NCBI RefSeq assembly: GCF_010726085.1
Contig: NZ_AP022560.1
Span: 5,022,001-5,086,000 of the forward strand
Source of the DNA: Mycolicibacterium moriokaense
GTDB lineage: Bacteria; Actinomycetota; Actinomycetes; Mycobacteriales; Mycobacteriaceae
Reading direction: 5' to 3'
DNA length: 64,000 bases
The notes below the pieces were generated by a model. That model ran no database searches. It saw only the letters and a list, made by a program, of their open reading frames with translations, and was not told the origin of the DNA. The number at the start of each line of letters is the position of its first letter. Position 1 is the first letter of the stretch. A program made the translations under genes and the position numbers. Of this stretch, positions 15,001 to 26,100 are shown piece by piece.

Positions 15001-18000
15001 GGTCGGTGCTTCGAAGATGGTGCGTACGGCCAGTTGGGCGCCAAGGGTGGTGTTGATCGCGGCGATCAGGCGCATCGCCGACAGCGAGTCACCACCCAAG
15101 TCGAAGAACGAATCATCCACCCCGACGCGGTCAGCCCCGAGCACCTCGGCGTAGATGCCGACCAGGATCTGTTCGGTGGTCGTCGACGGCGCTCGATACC
15201 GCGTACAACTGCGGTAGTCGGGTGCAGGCAGCGCGCGGACGTCGAGTTTATGGTTGAGCGTCAACGGCAAGAACTCGAGCTTGACGATGGCTGCGGGCAC
15301 CATGTAGCCGGGCAAGCGCTGTGCCAACGCCGCCCGGATCCCCGCGATATCTGCTGCCCCGCTGTGGGTTTCGGTGACATAGCCAACCAGCCGCTTGTCC
15401 CCGGGCTGATCTTCGCGCGCGATCGCCACCGCCGAATCCACGCCCTCGCACGCGGCTAGGGCCGCCTGCACCTCACCCAGCTCGATGCGATACCCACGGA
15501 TCTTGACCTGCTCATCGGCACGACCCAGATACTCCAACTGCCCATCGGCCCGCCAGCGCACCAAATCCCCACTGCGATACATCCGCACACCCGCGCACCC
15601 GAACGGACACGCCACAAACCGCGACGCCGTCAACCCCGACCGACCCAGATACCCCACACCCACGCCATGGCCCGCGATGTACAACTCACCCACCACCCCC
15701 GCGGGGACCGGCAACAGCCACGGGTCCAACACAAACAGCGCCGCGCCCGACACCGGCGACCCAATCGGCACCACCGTCGACTCCGGGGTCAGCGGCGCAC
15801 TGATCGCCACCCCCATCGTGGTCTCGGTCGGACCGTAAGCGTTGACCATCACCCGCCCCGGCGCCCACCGATCCACCACCTCAGCCGCACACGACTCCCC
15901 AGCGACCACCAAAGTCGTCCCCGCCAGACCCTGCGGCGACAGCATCGCGAGCGCCGACGGCGTCGACGTCAACACCTGCACCCGCTCGGCGCACAACAAC
16001 GCCTGTAGATCCGGCGGGGATGCGGCCACCGACTCCGTAACCACCACGAGCCGGCCACCACTCAACAACGCCCCGAAGATCTCCCATACCGACAGATCGA
16101 ACGCCAACGAATGCAGCTGCGACCACACGCACCCCGGCCCTGCACCCACCCCGGCATGCAACGACTCCAACAGCTGCGTCACGTTGTGATGGCTGACTGC
16201 CACACCTTTAGGCACCCCCGTGGTGCCCGACGTGTACACGACGTAGGCAATGTCCTGGACGCATGGCGGCCGGACCTCCGCCCCCGGATCGACCGATCCC
16301 GGGTCGGCCACATCGATCACCGCTCCGCCGAAATCCCCTAACCGCGAACGCAATTCGGCAGTGGTCAGCACAATCGCCGGTGCGGCATCGGCAAGCAGGA
16401 ACTGCACCCGCGCATTCGGCAGACCCGGATCGATCGGCACATACGCCGCCCCGGACTTGAGCACCGCCAACAGCGCCACCACCGCGTCCACCGAGCGCGG
16501 CACCAGCACCCCGACGCACGCCCCAGGCCCGGCACCATGACCGGCCAACACCGCGGCCAACCGGTCCGAAACCGCGTCCAATTCACGATAGGTCAGCGAC
16601 CGATCCCCGCCCGTGAGCGCCACCGCCTCAGGCCGCGCCCGCACCTGCACCGCGAACAACTCCGGCACCGAAACCCACCCCGGTCCCGGCCCCCACAACA
16701 CCGGCCGATTCCCCCACTCCGACAACTGCTCACACTCGGCCCGACCAACCACACCCAACGACGACAACGGCTTCGTCGGATCGGCCACCATCGACACCAA
16801 CAACTGGCTCAACCGGTCCGCCAGATCGTCGACCTCGAAATTCGCAAAGGGCTGCCCGGCGCCCACTGTGGTGAAGAAGAGTTCGTCGCTGGATCCGAGG
16901 AAGAAGAACCCAAAGTGATCCAGCGGACCGAAATTCGTGTACGTCGCGTGTGCCCGAGCGCTGCCGAGGTCGAGGGTGAGCCGACCCGGGATGAAGTTCA
17001 CCGCGACCCGGTTCGCCGCCTGTCCGGGGCTACGGAGGCCGCGTTCGCTCTCGAGCACGTGCACCGGAAAGCGTTGATGCTGCAGCAGTTCCCGTATGCG
17101 CGCGTCAACATGGCGGCAGAATTCGCCGACTGTCGCGTCTGGCGGGGTCTGCAGCACCAGGGGCACCACTCCGGAGAAAAGGCCGGGAAGCGTCTTGGCC
17201 CCGGGGTGCACGCGCCTGCTCACCGGGAAATCGAGCGCTACCTCCGAACCGTGCCCGGACCACGCTCGCACCAACAGCGCGCATGCCGCGGTGATCACCG
17301 AGTGACGACGGATGCGCAGTTTCTTGGTGAGTTCCTTGACCTGGCCGACGACGGCTGGACTCATCTGAACCGATGCCGAAGGCAGGAATTCGTCATATCC
17401 GTGCGCGGACACGGACGGCAGCTGGTTCCGTCCTCCCTCCGGGGGAAGGTTGGCGCTCCAGTAGGCCAGATCGTCAAGATAGTCGGCGGAGTCCGTGTAC
17501 TCCGACTCGTAGGTGACCAGATCCTGCAACGAGCCGAAATAGGCAGGCGGGACCGGCTCTCCAGCAACAAGCGCGGAATAGATCGTGGCGATTCGGCGGC
17601 AGACCAACGCCATGCCTGTTCCGTCCACGGCCATGTGGTGACACAGCCCGTACATGTAGTACTGATCGGGTCCGGTTCGGAACAACGCGAACTTGACCAG
17701 CGGACCCGTCAACGGCATGGGCGTGCGTTGCAGCGATGACGTGATCTGGCGGACTTCCTCCACCGGATCGGCCGAGCCAGTCACATCTCGATAAGCGACC
17801 TCAACGTCCGAGTAATCGATGGCCTGTTGGAATACCTCTCCGTCCACCTCGAAGAAGGCGGCCCTGGCCGGTTCGGCCTCGTGCAGCGCCTGACGGATCG
17901 CGCACTTGAGGAGGGAACGGTCGATCGCCCCCTCGATTCGCACCAACAGGCCGAGCTGCCAGGCCGCGCCGACCAGACCACGTTCCTGCGACAACCAGAT

Positions 18001-18060
18001 GCCGAGCTGCCCACGCGTCAGCGGCAGCCCACGGTCACCGAGATCCATCCAACTCACCAT
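1..18060 (-). CDS. NRPS A: five-module lipopeptide synthetase with terminal reductase (3' end outside window)
   Basis: Non-ribosomal peptide synthetase predicted to make an N-acylated, reductively released pentapeptide. The frame is open from 18060 to the left edge, 6020 codons; by comparison with NRPS B about 117 C-terminal residues are missing. Domains in order with approximate residues: starter C (1-430, HHMAVDG), A1 (435-950), T1 (Ser near 990), C2 (1025-1470), A2, T2 (2040), C3 (2080-2535), A3, T3 (3100), E (3150-3590, [10 protein letters not shown]), C4 (3610-4015, follows the epimerase and starts [11 protein letters not shown]), A4, T4 (4596), C5 (4640-5090), A5, T5 (5650), R (from 5725, GATGFLGRY). 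Pocket residues by eye: A1 DLWSVAAMG, A2 DAWSTVAMC, A3 DIQSVGAMG, A4 DAQSVGAMC, A5 DLWSVAAMG; no substrate is assigned. The first C domain resembles that of Mps1, so a fatty acyl starter is inferred. ATG 18060 is the first start after an in-frame TGA; ATG 18048 aligns better with the inferred Mps1 start. Neither has a clear ribosome binding site. Confidence 0.93.
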   Translation of the reverse strand, partial: MVSWMDLGDRGLPLTRGQLGIWLSQERGLVGAAWQLGLLVRIEGAIDRSLLKCAIRQALHEAEPARAAFFEVDGEVFQQAIDYSDVEVAYRDVTGSADPVEEVRQITSSLQRTPMPLTGPLVKFALFRTGPDQYYMYGLCHHMAVDGTGMALVCRRIATIYSALVAGEPVPPAYFGSLQDLVTYESEYTDSADYLDDLAYWSANLPPEGGRNQLPSVSAHGYDEFLPSASVQMSPAVVGQVKELTKKLRIRRHSVITAACALLVRAWSGHGSEVALDFPVSRRVHPGAKTLPGLFSGVVPLVLQTPPDATVGEFCRHVDARIRELLQHQRFPVHVLESERGLRSPGQAANRVAVNFIPGRLTLDLGSARAHATYTNFGPLDHFGFFFLGSSDELFFTTVGAGQPFANFEVDDLADRLSQLLVSMVADPTKPLSSLGVVGRAECEQLSEWGNRPVLWGPGPGWVSVPELFAVQVRARPEAVALTGGDRSLTYRELDAVSDRLAAVLAGHGAGPGACVGVLVPRSVDAVVALLAVLKSGAAYVPIDPGLPNARVQFLLADAAPAIVLTTAELRSRLGDFGGAVIDVADPGSVDPGAEVRPPCVQDIAYVVYTSGTTGVPKGVAVSHHNVTQLLESLHAGVGAGPGCVWSQLHSLAFDLSVWEIFGALLSGGRLVVVTESVAASPPDLQALLCAERVQVLTSTPSALAMLSPQGLAGTTLVVAGESCAAEVVDRWAPGRVMVNAYGPTETTMGVAISAPLTPESTVVPIGSPVSGAALFVLDPWLLPVPAGVVGELYIAGHGVGVGYLGRSGLTASRFVACPFGCAGVRMYRSGDLVRWRADGQLEYLGRADEQVKIRGYRIELGEVQAALAACEGVDSAVAIAREDQPGDKRLVGYVTETHSGAADIAGIRAALAQRLPGYMVPAAIVKLEFLPLTLNHKLDVRALPAPDYRSCTRYRAPSTTTEQILVGIYAEVLGADRVGVDDSFFDLGGDSLSAMRLIAAINTTLGAQLAVRTIFEAPTITQLTPHIHTSAVRLAPLGPVERPAVVPLSFAQSRLWFIDQLQGRSPVYNMPLAARLVGPLDVDALGAAFADVVGRHESLRTLITAPDGIPQQVVVEPERADFGWRVVDATEWPMSELERTVEAAATHAFDLSVEVPLRALVFRVGVDVHVLVAVVHHIAADGWSIATLTRDLSAAYAARRAGRAPGWAPLPVQYVDYTLWQRANLGDLDDEDSAIARQLAYWEQALAGMPERVQLPTDRPYPVVADHRGAAVDIEWPAQLQAAVAAVARAQGVTSFMVVQAALAVLLLAATSDVAVGFPIAGRTDAGLDDVVGLLVNTLVLRVDLAGNPSVAQVLARVRAASLGAYEHQDVPFEVLVERLNPTRSLAHHPLVQVILAWQNLPVGAAVESGLGLGDVAAEALPVSTRTARMDLSFSLAERFTDDGAPAGIGGTVEFRTDIYDTETIHTLIHRWQHVLASMAGDPAQRLSSIDVLDTDERGHLDRIGNRAVLSRPTSTPMSIPASLTARAAADPEAVALSGEGRSLTYREFDEASNRLAHSLAGRGARPGTCVALLMPRSVDAIVAMFAVLKSGAAYLPIDPALPNSRIAFMLGDAAPVAVLTTAELRPRLGGFEGALIDVADPDSVDPAVVVQAPAPDDIAYLIYTSGTTGVPKGVAVTHHNVTQILESMHANLPTGPGEVWSQSHSLAFDASVWEICGALLSGSRLAVVPDAVTVSSDELHESLMREQVSVLTQTPSAVGGLSPEGLDSMALTTVGEVCPTEVVDRWAPGRMMVNAYGPTETTMCVTVSAPLTPGSGMVPIGAPLSGAALFVLDPLLQPVPVGVVGELYIAGLGVGVGYLGRPGLTAARFVPCPFGSAGMRMYRSGDLVRWRPDGQLDYLGRADEQVKIRGYRIELGEIQAALTELDGVEQAAVIAREDRPGDKRLVGYITGTADPTQIRRALADRLPSYMVPAAVVLLDALPLTVNGKLDKRALPLPEYHGVYRPPSTPAEEIIAGIYAEVLGVDRVGVDDSFFDLGGDSLSAMRVMASVNIALDARLPVRTLFEAPTVAQLAPRVGAGGSRLEPLLPMQRPAVVPLSFAQSRLWFIDQLQGRSPVYNMAVALRLNGRLDAEVMGAALADVVSRHESLRTLFVAAEGVPQQVVIDPENADFGWRVVDASEWSMSELEHAVDATAMQGFDLATELPLRATLFRRAEHEHVLVAVVHHIAADGWSISPLIRDLGQAYASRCQGQAPGWTPLPVQYVDYTLWQRAQFGDLEDCTSPIAAQLAYWLEELAGMPERLQLPTDRPYPMVADHRGAVVSIDWSQQVQLRIGEVARAHNATSFMVVQAALAMLLSKLSANNDVAVGFPIAGRGDPALDEVVGFFVNTLVLRVDLSGDPSFADVLGQVRRRSLAAYEHQDVPFELLVEKLNPARSLTHHPVVQVMLAWQNLPGQSSEPGAGLTLGDLQVTQLPIDTHTARMDLSFSLAERFTDDGEPAGIGGTVEFRTDVFDSTSIEALIQRWQRMLVPMLGDPSQRLSSVDLLDADEQQRLDEWANRAVLSQTVTTAKSIPEVFAAQVDRDPAAVALTFEDRSWSYRELDETANRLAHLLADFGARPGESVAIVLPRSDDAIVGMIAVLKTGAAYLPIDPVHPDARIKFMLGDAGPIAVLTTAELRSRLDGFDGAVIAVDDPRLDAQPPGRLPAPAPDDIAYLMYTSGTTGTPKGVAVTHHNVIQLLESLHATLSTSPGQVWSQWHSYSFDISVQEILGALLGGGRLVVIPQAAAGSPHDCHDVLVRERVNVFTQTPSAAAMLSPQGLENTALVVGGEVCPADLVDRWAPDRLMLNAYGPTETTMGVAISAPLSPGAGAVPIGAPVAGAALFVLDAWLRPVPMGVVGELYIAGHGVGVGYVGRSGLTASRFVACPFGPAGVRMYRSGDLVRWRADGQLEYLGRADEQVKIRGYRIELGEIRSALAELDGVEQAVVITREDRPGDKRLVGYVTETHAGAVDPAAVRGALADRLPPYMVPAAIVVLDTLPLTVNSKLDKHALPAPNYDNGERYRAPQSAVEEIIAAIYAEVLGVDRVGVDDSFFELGGDSILSMQVVVRARAAGVMFRPRDIFVEQTVARLAMVAEVFDGQAMVDEGIGPVVATPIMRWLDSLEGAVDQFNQTLVVQAPAGVTEHDVVVLLQALLDRHAMLRLRAGSDWATGEPGSVQARELLHTAEVLSDEVVVAARTQLNPAEGRMLSAVWVPDTGQLALIIHHLAVDGVSWRILLEDLNIAWAQHHNGQPVDLPATGTSFASWSSLLAEHARDAAVTECADMWRRVVATPAVLPPVQPELDTYATAGSLSASLDVETTRRLLGEVPAAFHTGVQDVLLIAFALACSEFLGSGAAPIAIDVEGHGRQEELDRAVDLSRTVGWFTTKYPVALTVGELTWEQVAAGDAALGPVIKGAKEQLRALPDGITYGLLRYLNPDVDLGGSDPAIGFNYLGRLGAATSGLTDDLWRINEESVATAEAASAVPIPLAHTVEVNAVATEIDAGPQLHATWTWATSSIDHDQVSRLSQLWLEALTGICGHVQRGGGGLTPSDIAPARLSQQQIDELQQQYRIADVLPLTPLQQGLLFHSSLAEGAHDDLYAVQLGISVTGELDPDRLREAVQTVLTRHPNLAARFCERFGEPVQIIPAEPVMAWWYLDLSWDDQNPDQEIEQLCAAERRAVCDLAERPTMRAALIRTADDQHRFVLTVHHIVMDGWSLPILLREIFAALLGQQLPAVTPYRTIVCWQAGRNHDAAKAAWRRVFDGFETPTLVASHAQTGPRDTESHLLSKETTQALGDLARAQHTTVTTVLQAAWAQLLMRMTGQRDVAFGTVVSGRPAEVIGSDSAVGLLINTVPVRARAAVDATIADLIDQLQHNRNDIVEHEHLGLRDIHQAAGHDQLFDTLFVFENYPVDTGALISASGLAVTDVVAHESTHYPLSVAVSPGPELGVRIEFDSGVFDRAQIEVLIKRFERLLGVMTADPSARVSAIDVLDAAEHTQLSEWGNRAALTAPVAATSTVPELFAAQVSARERALAVTDGNRSLTYRQLDEVSDRLAHLLADHGARPGVCVGLLASRSVEAIVGFLAVLKSGAAYLPIDTGLPDTRISFMLGDAAPIAVLATSEQRWRLDGFDRPVLSIEDGSIEDGNIEDGSAETRPGTVLQAPAPDDIAYVIYTSGTTGVPKGVAITHHNVAQLATTLDAGLSVGPKKVWSQWHSLAFDASIQEIVGALLGGGRLVVIPESVAFSPQDFHALLRAEKVSVLCQTPSAVDVLSPQGLENTALVLGGEQCPVEVVDRWAPDRLMLNAYGPTETTMCVTVSAPLSPGAGAVPIGAPVAGAALFVLDTWLRPVPAGVVGELYIAGHGVGVGYLGRSGLTASRFVACPFGCAGVRMYRSGDLVRWRADGQLEYLGRADEQVKIRGYRIELGEIRSALIELDGVEQAVVITREDRPGDKRLVGYVTGTADPAEIRSALADRLPSYMVPTAIVVLDAMPLTVNHKLDIDALPAPETQGVERYRAPSTPAEEILAGIYAEVLGADRVGVDDSFFDLGGDSLSAMRLIAAINTRLGVGIGVRALFEAPTVAELAPRIGAAEGRSAPLGPVERPAVVPLSFAQSRLWFVDQLQGPSSIYNMQVAVRLVGPLDVDALGAAFADVVGRHESLRTLITAPDGVPRQIVLDIEQVELGWQVIDATDWSTAQLDDAIEQIEDHAFDLSAEVPLRALVFRVGVDVHVLVAVVHHIAADGWSIATLTRDLSAAYAARRAGRAPGWAPLPVQYVDYTLWQRANLGDLDDEDSAIARQLAYWEQALAGMPERVQLPTDRPYPVVADHRGAAVDIEWPAQLQAAVAAVARAQGVTSFMVVQAALAVLLSKLAATSDVAVGFPIAGRTDAGLDDVVGLLVNTLVLRVDLAGNPSVAQVLARVRAASLGAYEHQDVPFEVLVERLNPTRSLAHHPLVQVILAWQNLPVGAAVESGLGLGDVAAEALPVSTRTARMDLSFSLAERFTDDGAPAGIGGTVEFRTDIYDTETIHTLIHRWQHLLTAMIANPSARLSSLAVVGGAECEVLSGWGNRAVLTKPASAKVSVPDLFGVQVAARSGEVALSCGARSWTYGELDAASDRLAHSLAAHGARPGTCVALLMPRSGEAIVAMFAALKSGAAYLPIDVLVPQSRLDFLLADAKPVAVLTTAELASRLDGFEGVIIDVSDPEPATPAAVVRPPTPDDIAYLIYTSGTTGVPKAVAVSHHNVTQLLSSVFAGVSAGPGRAWSQLHSYAFDLSVWEICGALLSGGRLVVVPDSVTASPSDVHEVLVGERVEVLTQTPSAAAMLSPEGLQVTTLVVAGEACPTEVVERWASDRVMLNAYGPTETTMGVAISAPLSPGSGVVPIGAPVSGAALFVLDSWLQPVPVGVIGELYIAGEGVTAGYVGRAGLTAARFVACPFGGLGRRMYRTGDLVRWGTDGQLQYLGRTDEQVKIRGYRIELGEIQAALTELDGVESAVVIAREDQPGDKRLVGYITGAADPVQTRQALADRLPAYMVPSAVVTIEALPLTVNGKLDKNALPAPEYQNSARYRAPSTAAEQSLADIYAEVLGVDRVGVDDSFFDLGGDSLSAMRLIAAINTTLNAQTAVRTIFEAPTIAQLAQRLSAAPGGTGATFESVHGRDAAEVHARDLTLDKFLDDTTLAAAPTLPGPSAEVRTVLLTGATGFLGRYLLLEWLEQLELVDGTLICLVRGEDDDDARRRLEKTFDAGDPHLLAHFQELAADHLCVIAGDKTQANLGLDGQTWQRLAETVDLIVDSAALVSGVLPYRELFGPNVVGTAELIRLALTTKLKPYNYVSTANVGDQIERSAFTEHADIRDISPTRSVEGHGYGNSKWAGEVLLREAHDLCGLPVAVFRSAMIMADATYQGQLNLSDTVTRMVLSVVATGVAPKSFYQLDADGQRQRAHFDGLPVEFVAEAIATLGAEVVEGFETYHVMN
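2815..3804. repeat. Near-identical condensation-domain repeat, copy 1 (C5 of NRPS A)
   Basis: About 990 bp encoding most of the C domain of module 5 are almost identical to 13636-14619, the C domain of module 2. Only a few single-base differences and a 6-nt length difference near 3315 are seen. Flanking A and T domains differ, so this looks like recent intragenic gene conversion or module duplication. Confidence 0.9.
4562..5051. repeat. Adenylation C-terminal block shared between modules 4 and 3 of NRPS A (copy in A4)
   Basis: About 490 bp are nearly identical to 9059-9548 in A3, and positions 4651-4884 also match 15478-15711 in A1. The block covers roughly motifs A5 to A9 of the adenylation domain. 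The sequence carrying most pocket residues, upstream of A5 in the protein, is not shared. Confidence 0.85.
5474..5518. repeat. Tandem 15-bp repeat, three units, coding for (S/N)IEDG
   Basis: Three consecutive 15-bp units (5474-5488, 5489-5503, 5504-5518) differ at one or two bases and encode [10 protein letters not shown]-type pentapeptides in NRPS A module 4. They lie in the loop between the N-terminal adenylation strand and the A3 motif (YTSGTTG). Unit length is a multiple of three, so copy-number change would keep the frame. Confidence 0.9.
9059..9548. repeat. Adenylation C-terminal block shared between modules 3 and 4 of NRPS A (copy in A3)
   Basis: Partner of 4562-5051. A short patch near 9471-9485 differs and changes the residues just after the GPTETTM motif (GVAIS here, CVTVS in A4), so the block is a mosaic rather than one clean copy. 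Confidence 0.85.
13636..14619. repeat. Near-identical condensation-domain repeat, copy 2 (C2 of NRPS A)
   Basis: Partner of the repeat at 2815-3804, 6 nt shorter because one two-codon unit is absent near 14136. The reading frame is kept. Identity stops abruptly just after the shared CGTG at 14616-14619 and resumes in patches near 14890-14950. Confidence 0.9.
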
Positions 18061-18114
18061 GTCCGGCCGTTGCCAGGCGTCGTCGAGGCCGACGGTCCTG
18101 AACCACGGGACCCA

Positions 18115-18246
18115 TCAGCCGCCTGAACCGCCGCTAGCCTCTCGCGCGAGATTCTCGCCGGCGTATCGGACCTGACCTCGTTGTTTTACGGCCTCAATCA
18201 ACGCGAGCAGAGCGCTGTCGTAGTCGGGAAGCGGATTGATTCTCAT
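18115..18246 (-). CDS. 43-residue leader ORF upstream of NRPS A, with an MbtH-like start
   Basis: Starts ATG at 18246 behind a GGAG ribosome binding site and ends at TGA 18115-18117. The first 22 or so bases, including the spacing to GGAG, closely match the start of mbtH at 48475, and the peptide opens MRINPLPDYDS against [11 protein letters not shown] in MbtH; after about 13 residues the match is lost. It is in the same frame as NRPS A, which continues after the TGA ([12 protein letters not shown]) to the first ATG at 18060. It may be a decayed mbtH 5' end, a leader peptide, or the former N-terminus of NRPS A split by a stop. Function unknown. Confidence 0.45.
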   Translation of the reverse strand: MRINPLPDYDSALLALIEAVKQRGQVRYAGENLAREASGGSGG

Positions 18247-18912
18247 GTTTCTCCAGGCCATTTAGTCGAGCACAAGGCGGATGCCCCGCCCCCCGGTGAA
18301 TAACTCATCCGCCGGGACGGACGGTAGTACAGCTAAGGGAGCTGATCAACGGTTTGGCAAAATTTGCCCAAGAGTCAAGATGGTGCTAATAACCGGAGAT
18401 GCTGATGTGGCACCTAACTGGCAAATTTTGGTGGCTTCGCGGTAATCATCGTACCGTGAGCAAATTCCGCCTTGCAGATTGCCGCCGAGGCCCGGATTCG
18501 ACGAATGTTGAGGTCACGCCGATGGCTGAGCCGGTCACCGTCCACACCGCCCCCCGAGGCGCAGCAAACGCGGGGATCTGGTCGACCTGTTCGGTGGCAT
18601 GACCTACGGCCAGACCGACTGCGCCTGGCACCGCCAGCAATCGATCGTAAGTGGCCCGCCGCCCATCCACCGCGTTAGCTCGCGAACGCTACCCCGCGAT
18701 CAAAATGCTCGTACGACCGTGCTCACCGGGCCGCTCGCCGCGACCACTTGGACGCGCACCGATAACCCAACCACCCACGTCGCGGATCGAAGTGCCGTTA
18801 AAAATTGCGAGCAGATCCCGGAAACCTTTATAAGTAGAGACTCCGGATCTGGCGGTACCGGGCGACACATACAGCCCCATCCGTCGGAGCTCGTTTCCGT
18901 TGAACTCCGACC
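18247..18912. other. Intergenic region between divergent NRPS A and the acyltransferase
   Basis: No convincing gene is visible in these 666 bp. An 8-bp inverted repeat (GGCGGATG at 18276-18283, CATCCGCC at 18306-18313) sits about 30 bp upstream of the leader ORF on the NRPS A side and could form a 5'-untranslated hairpin. A promoter-like element for the plus-strand acyltransferase lies near its right end. Confidence 0.6.
18805..18834 (+). promoter_or_regulatory. Candidate sigma-70-type promoter for the acyltransferase
   Basis: TTGCGA at 18805-18810, an 18-nt spacer and TATAAG at 18829-18834. The start codon of the downstream acyltransferase lies about 79 nt further. Assigned by sequence pattern only. 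Confidence 0.35.
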
Positions 18913-20007
18913 GTGGGGGAGCTCGTAGTGCTGAGGCATGTGTTCGATCCGCGCCGTAATGCGTTGACGGCGTGGCGACTGGTCCTCGCGACAGGGGTGG
19001 TTTTCTGGCACTCCTGGGACCTCACCGGCCGCTCGATCTCGCACGAGCCGATAATGAGGTTGCTCAGCGAGCTGTTCGCGGACGGCTTCTTCACCATTTC
19101 CGGGTTTCTCATCGTGGCGGCCTGGATGCGGCGCCCACGCCTGAAGGAGTTCTGGGCATCCCGTTGGCTGCGAATCTTCCCGGGCCTATGGGTCTGTCTG
19201 CTGGTGATTGCGTTTGTCATCGCTCCGATCGCCGCCGCGTACCAGCACACAACGATCACGTTGTCGTCGGAGATCGCATACGTTCTGAACAACGCCGTGA
19301 TGAATGTGGGCTACGCGGGGATTGACGGCACACCCACCGGCGTGCCATACCCTGAGGTATGGAACGGAGCGATCTGGACTCTGTTCTTTGTATTGCTGTG
19401 TGATCTCGTGGTTTCGGTACTGGGGGTGGTCGGCCTCCTGAAGCGCCGCTGGACCATTCCAACCTTGTTTGTCATCTCGTTGTGCTGGTCGGCGTGCGTT
19501 TCTTACTCGACATTCGAAGTGCCGACGTGGCCCCAGGCGTTGGCACGGTTCTTTCTGATGTTTCTTGCGGGGGCGATGTTCTTCCAGTACCAGGACAGAA
19601 TCCCAGCCCGCTGGTCGCTGGTGGCGCTCAGCGTCGCGGTCATCGTGGCATCGGGCTTCATGGACAACTACCGGGTGATCGCCGCCCTCTCCGTGGCATA
19701 CGCGATCATCGTTTCTGGCGCACTCGTCCGCAGGATAAATCTCCGTTACGACCTGTCTTACGGTGTGTACATCTACGGGTTCCCGATGCAGCAGCTGCTC
19801 GCCACGTTTGGGCTCGCCCAATTGAGTCCTCCCGTATTTTTCCTCGCTGCGATGGCGGCGACCCTGCCCGTTGCTGCCGCGAGCTGGCTCTTGGTGGAGA
19901 AGCGCGCGGTGGCCCTGAAACGTCGCCTGTTCAAGTCATTTAGCGAACGTTCACAAGCCCCAGCAACGGCACCTCGCCAGCCCGAGAATCGGACCCCACA
20001 TACCTAG
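18913..20007 (+). CDS. Integral membrane acyltransferase (acyltransferase-3 / OafA family)
   Basis: 364-residue multi-pass membrane protein of the family that O-acylates sugars of surface glycolipids. The N-terminal helix has the catalytic-type His (VVFWHSWD) and the next segment the FTISGFLI motif; about ten hydrophobic helices follow. The start is a GTG at 18913. It is convergent with NRPS B, and the two stop codons overlap within a shared CTAG. Its last codons (NRTPHT) are antisense to a relic of the gap start codon, so the C-terminus was probably remodelled by the rearrangement next to it. GPL loci commonly carry acetyltransferases of this type (atf genes); a role in acetylating a sugar on one of the lipopeptides is inferred. 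Confidence 0.85.
   Translation: MGELVVLRHVFDPRRNALTAWRLVLATGVVFWHSWDLTGRSISHEPIMRLLSELFADGFFTISGFLIVAAWMRRPRLKEFWASRWLRIFPGLWVCLLVIAFVIAPIAAAYQHTTITLSSEIAYVLNNAVMNVGYAGIDGTPTGVPYPEVWNGAIWTLFFVLLCDLVVSVLGVVGLLKRRWTIPTLFVISLCWSACVSYSTFEVPTWPQALARFFLMFLAGAMFFQYQDRIPARWSLVALSVAVIVASGFMDNYRVIAALSVAYAIIVSGALVRRINLRYDLSYGVYIYGFPMQQLLATFGLAQLSPPVFFLAAMAATLPVAAASWLLVEKRAVALKRRLFKSFSERSQAPATAPRQPENRTPHT
19975..20001 (-). pseudogene. gap fragment (first nine codons) after NRPS B
   Basis: Read on the minus strand from ATG at 20001, nine codons give MWGPILGLA, matching MWGPVLGLA at the start of the intact gap (30303) with two base changes; similarity then ends. It lies just after the NRPS B stop with the same spacing as gap after mps2. 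This marks the breakpoint where a second gap copy was lost. Confidence 0.75.
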
Positions 20008-23000
20008 AGCAGTCCGAGGTGTTGGAGGTCGGTGACGTACTTGATGATGTGCGGTGCGCTGATGTGGGGGATGTCGTGATCGGGTCCGATCTTGGCGGCC
20101 TTGACCGCGGCGTGGAACCGATCCGCCGGAGCAAACGACCCCACCGTCGGCTCCGGAGCCGACACCTGCCCGTCAGTGTGGCTCACCAACAACTGCAACA
20201 TCTGCAACACCGACTGCTGCCGCTGCGACTCCGGCAACCCCTGCAGCCCGGCCTCAAAGCGAGTGACCCACTCACCGAAGTCGCCGATACGCTCGATCGG
20301 ATACCCCGCTTCGCTCAACCAGTCCACGTACTCATCGATGCCGATGCCGTCATCGTGAGGATTCATCACGTGATAGGTCTGGAACCCCTCGCCCAACCGG
20401 GTACCCAGGGTGGCGATCGCCTCGGCCACAAAATCGACCGGCAGCCCATCGAAGTGCGCGCGCTGCCGATTCCCGTCGGCATCCACCTGGTAGAACGACG
20501 CCGGCGCCACCCCGGTGGCCACCACCGACAACACCATCCGCGTCACCGTGTCAGACACATTGAGCTGACCCGCATACCTCGGATCAGCCATGATCATCCC
20601 CGAGCGAAACACCGCCACCGGCAACCCACACAGATCATGGGCCTCACGCAGCAGGACCTCACCGGCCCACTTGCTGTTGCCATACCCGTTGGCGTAACTA
20701 CCGTCCACAACCCGGGTAGCGCTGATCTGACGGATATCGGCGTCCTCGGTAAACACCGACGGCTCGATCTGACGGCCCACATCCGACGTCGACACAAACG
20801 CATACGGCTTCAGACGACCAGTCAACGCAAACCGAATCAACTCCGCAGTGCCCACCACGTTGGGGCCGAACAACTCCGGGTAGGGCAGGATCCCGTTGAC
20901 CAGAGCGGCGGAATCCACGATCAGGTCTACGGCGTCGGCCAGGCACCCCCAAATCTCCTCATCGAGCCCGAGCCCGGGTTGACCCTTATCCCCCGCGACC
21001 ACCTGCAGTCGGTCGGCGGCCAGGTCGTGGAAGTGGTTCAGCAGATGCGGGTCGCCGCTGTCGAAGGTCTTCTCCAGGCGACGCAGCGCGTCCGCGTCGT
21101 CCTTGCCGCGCACCAGACACACCAACGTGCCATCGACGGCGCCGAGCTGTTCGAGCAACTCCAACACCAGATACCGCCCCAGGAATCCGGTCGCCCCCGT
21201 CAACAAGACCGTTCGCACCTCGCTGACTCGAGGCAGCGTCGGGGCCGTAGTCAGCGTCGTGTCGTCGAGGAACTTATCCAACGTGAGATCACACGCGTGG
21301 ACTTCCGTCGCGTCGACACCGTGCACCGACGCGAAGCTTGGCGTGTTCGCCATCGAAGACGCCAACGCGCTGGCGTCCTCCACGTGCTGACTCAATCCGC
21401 TGACGGTGGGCGCGTCGAAGATCGTGTGCACCGCGACTTCGGCATCGATAGCTGAATTGATGGCTGCGATGACGCGCATTGCCGAGATCGAGTCGCCACC
21501 GAGGTCGAAGAAGGAGTCATCCACACCGACGCGATCGACTCCGAGGACCTGGGCGAAGATGCCGGCGATGACCTCCTCGATCGCATTCGACGGCGCCCGA
21601 TACTGCGCCACGGCCTGATACTCCGGTGCAGGCAGCGCGCGGCGGTCGAGCTTGCCGTTGACCGTCAACGGCAGCGCGTCGAGCACCACCACCGCCGCGG
21701 GCACCATATAACCGGGCAGCCGCTGCCCCAGCTGGGCACGCAGTTCGGCGGGTTCAGCGGTGCCGGTGATATAGCCGACCAAACGCTTATCGCCCGGGCG
21801 GTCCTCACGCGCAATCACCACCGCCTGATCCACCCCGTCGAACTCAGCCAACGCAGCCTGAATCTCACCCAACTCGATGCGATAACCGCGGATCTTGACC
21901 TGATCATCAGCACGCCCCAGATACTGCAACTGACCATCAGCACCCCAGCGCACCAAATCCCCAGTGCGATACATCCGCGCCCCCGGCTCACCGAACGGAC
22001 ACGCCACAAACCGCGACGCCGTCAACCCGCCACGGTTCACATAACCCACCGTGATCCCACGCCCAGCCAGATACAGCTCACCCACCGCCCCCGCAGGCAC
22101 CGGACGCAACCACTCATCAAGCACAAACGTCGCCCCACCGGGCACCGGAGACCCGATCGGCGCCTCATGCGAACCCGCCACCAACGGCGCACTGATCGCC
22201 GCATAAATCGTGGCCTCCGTCGGACCATAGGCATTGAGCATCACCCGCCCAGGCGCCCACCGATCCACCAACTCCGTCGGACACGCCTCCCCCGCCACCA
22301 CCAAAGTGGTGTCCTCCAAACCCTCCGGCGAAAGCATCCCCGCCGCCGACGGCGTCTGATACAACACGCTGACCTGCTCACGCACCAACAACTCATGCAA
22401 CTCCGCCGGCGAACCCGCCACCGCCTCAGGCACGATCACCAACCGCGCACCATGCAGCAACGCACCCCAGATCTCCCACACCGACACGTCAAACACCAAC
22501 GAATGCCACTGCGACCACACCTGCCCCGCACCGGCAGGCATATCCGGATGCAACAACGCCAACGTCTGCGTCACATTCACATGCGACACCGCCACACCCT
22601 TAGGCACACCCGTCGTCCCCGACGTGTAAATCAAATACGCCACATCATCAGCAGCCGGGGTCAGCAGCGTGTCGTGGGCGAAATAGTCGGCCGGGTCGTC
22701 GATTTCGACGATCGCCAGATCCGCGCCATCCAGCCGGGCCCGCAGATCCGCGGTCGTCACGGCGGCGATCGGCGCGGCGTCGCCGAGCATGAACTCCAGC
22801 CGCGCCTCGGGCACCGACGGGTCGATCGGCAGATACGCCGCCCCAGTCTTCAGGATCGCCAACATCCCCACGATCGCGTCATCTGAGCGCGGTACCAACA
22901 ACGCCACCGACCGGCCCGGACCCGCGCCGTGCATCGCCAGCAGGTTGGCCAGGCTATTGGCGGCCTCATCGAGCTCGCCGTAGGTCATCGACCGACCCTC

Positions 23001-23142
23001 GAACGTCAACGCCACCGCGCCGGGATCACGGTCCACCTGCTCAGCGAACACCGCAGGAATCGACTTCGGCGCCACCACCGGCCGACCCAACACCGCCCGA
23101 TTCGCCCAACCATCAAGCTGGTCATGCTCCTCGGAATCGAGG
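19991..23142. repeat. 3.1-kb direct repeat, copy 1 (3' end of NRPS B)
   Basis: Nearly identical to 30293-33434 at the 3' end of mps2, in the same orientation. It covers the start of the gap relic, the reductase, the last T domain and the last A domain. Two tracts are divergent: about 20864-20990 (within R) and about 21220-21470 (T-to-R linker). Identity ends abruptly at 23142. Confidence 0.93.
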
Positions 23143-26100
23143 ACATCGATCGACGACAACCGCCGATCGGGTTCAGTCACCATCGCAGCCAAGATCCGGT
23201 GGAAGCGATCAACTATCGCGTCGATGGCCGCCGGGTCGAACACCTCGGCGGCGTACTCCACCCGCAGACTCAACTGCTGGCCCGGCGTCACCGCCACTGT
23301 CAACGGATAGTGGTTGTACTCCCGTGCGCTGAACCCTGTGAGCGCCAGCTCCTGCACCCCCGAAAGCGCTCCGAGATCAACCGGATAGTTCTCGTACACA
23401 AACAACGTGTCGAACAACCGGTCCAGCCCGACGACCCGATGAATGTCGGCCAACGCGAGATGTTGATGTTCGAGGGTGTCGTTGTACCCCTCCTGCAACC
23501 GGTCCAGCAGATCACCGACCGTCGACGTGGGCGTGGCATTCGCCCGCACCGGCACGGTGTTGATCAACAAACCGATCATCGACTCCGAGCCCGCGAGCTC
23601 GGCCGGGCGCCCCGAAGTGACCGCGCCGAACGCCACGTCATGCTGACCGGTCAACGTCATCAACAATCGCGCCCAGCCCGCCTGCAACACCGTGCTCACC
23701 GTGGTGCGCCGCGACCGCGCCAACTCCCCCAACGCCCGCGTCGTCTCCGCGGAAACACGGGCGAAGCTGACGTCGCGCGGACCCGGTCGATCCGCCGGGG
23801 CTACCAGGGTTGGGGTTTCGAACCCGTCGAATACCTTCGCCCACACCACTTCCGCCGCGTCGCGGTCCTGACCGGCCAACCACGTGACGAACTTGCGGAA
23901 GGGTACCGGCGCGGGCAACCGATGCCCGTAATAGCCCGCGAAGATCTCCTGCAACAACAGCGGCAGCGACCACCCATCGATCACGATGTGATGAACGGTC
24001 AGGACGAACTCATGCCGATGCTCCGCAGTACGGATCAGCGCCGCCCGGAAGGGACGCGAGTCGGCCAGCTCGCACACCGCCGCCCGCTCGGCCGCACGCA
24101 GTTCTTCTATCTGTTCGTCGGTATCCAGTTCGCAGTACTGCCAACCGATGTCGGGATCGGCCGTGAGGATCTGCACCGGTTCGCTCAACGAAGTGCAGAA
24201 GCGCGCGGCCAGATGCGGGTGACGTTGGATCACGGTGGTCAGCGCCTCGCACAGGAGACGGGGATCCAGCGGGCCGGCGATGGTGATGTCCAGCTGCACG
24301 GCGTAGACGTCGTCGCCGCGGGTGAGCGTGGAGTGGAACAGCAGGCCCTGCTGCAGCGGCGTCAGCGGCAACACGTCGACAAGTTGGTGCTGCTGGGCGA
24401 GGTCGTCGATCTGCTGCTGAGTCAGCAGCGCCGGTAGGACGTCGGACGGCGTCAACCCACCCCCGCCGGCACGCACATGCGCGCAGATGCCGGCCAACGC
24501 GTCAAACCACAACCGGCTCAACCGTTCTACCTTCTCGGCATCGAACGCCGACGGCGCCCAGGACCAATTGGCCTGCAGGAGCGGACCGGCATCGGTATCC
24601 AGCGTGCCCGCATTCAATTCCACGGTATGGGCCAACGGCATCGCGACCGCCGCGGCTGCATCCGCGGAGGCCATACTGGCCGGGCTGATGCGCCACAGGT
24701 CCTCGGACAGATCGGCCGCGCCTGCGCCCAGGCGGCCCAGGTAGTTGAACCCAATGGCCGGATCCGAACCTCCCAACTCCACGTCGGGATTGAGATACCG
24801 CAGCAGCCCATAGGTCGACCCGTCGGGGAGCGACCGCAGTTGTTCCTTGGCCGCCTTGATCACCGCGCCCAACCCCGCATCACCGGAGATCAGCTGATCC
24901 CAGTCGATACCAGCGACATTCAGCGCGACCGGATACTTGGTGGTGAACCAGCCCACCGTGCGCGACAGATCTACATCGGCGCGCAGTTCCTCATGCCGCC
25001 CGTGGCCCTCGACATCAAACCCGATCGGCGTGTTGGCGCCCAGGAATTCGGTCCAGGCCAACCCGAACGCGATCAGCAGAATGTCTTGCACGCCAGCGTG
25101 ATATGCCGAGGGCACCTCCCCGAGCAGCAGCCTTGTGGTGTCGGTGTCCAGCGACACCGTCAGGCGACCGGCATTGGCGTACGTGTCCTCAGGCTGCATC
25201 GTGGGCAACACGGCTGGAACGTCGGCGACCTGCCGCCAAGCCTCGGCCGTCGCCACCACCTCGACGCTGCGCGCATGCTCGTCCAACAGCGTAGCCCAGC
25301 GCTTGAACGACGTACCCTCGGTCGGTAAGGCGACAGCTTGGCCGCTATGGTGCTGAGCCCAGGCGATGTTGATGTCCTCCAACAGGATTCGCCAAGACAC
25401 CCCATCAACGGCCAGGTGGTGAATCATCAAGACCAGCTGGCTTGTCGAGGAAGCCCACACCGCGCTGACCATCGCCCCGGTGGCCAGATTCAACTGCGAC
25501 CGCGCACCGATGATGGCCTCATCCGTCAGCGCGTCCACCACGTGTAGTCGCTCGGCGGCATCGACCGACGCGGGTTCGGGCACGCTGAGCGACCACCCGC
25601 CGGCACCGTCGTCCTCCACACGCACCCGCAGCATCGCGTGCTGTTCCAGGAGGGCCTGCAGCACGACCACCACGTCGTCGGCGGTGACCCCGTCGGGGGC
25701 CTGCAACACCAGAGTCTGGTTGAACTCGTCGACCGGACCCTCCACGTCGTGCAACCAACGCATCATCGGCGTCGGCGCCACCTCACCGACGCCGTCATCG
25801 ATGACATCGTCTGCATCGCTGGCGATCTCAGCGACCGTGGCCAGCCGGGCAACGGTTTGCTCGACGAAGATGTCGCGCGGCCGACATAACACCCCGGCCG
25901 CCCGAGCATGGGCCACGACCTGCATCGACAGGATGCTGTCACCACCCAGCTCGAAGAACGAGTCGTCGACACCGACGCGCTCGACCCCGAGCACCTGCGA
26001 ATAGATCGTCGCGAGGATTTCCTCCACCGGATTACCGGGGGCCCGGTACTCGTTGACAATGCCGCCGTACTCCGGCGCGGGCAGGGCACGCTTGTCGAGC

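Noticed and set aside
1..18060. Many long plus-strand open frames opposite NRPS A (for example 6124-8133 and 13558-15459)
   Set aside because: They are antisense shadows of GC-rich NRPS coding sequence. Their translations are rich in Arg, His and Gln, have no domains, and repeat wherever the NRPS repeats.
18399..18602. 67-codon plus-strand frame between NRPS A and the acyltransferase
   Set aside because: Trp/Arg-rich, no family resemblance and no ribosome binding site; treated as non-coding.
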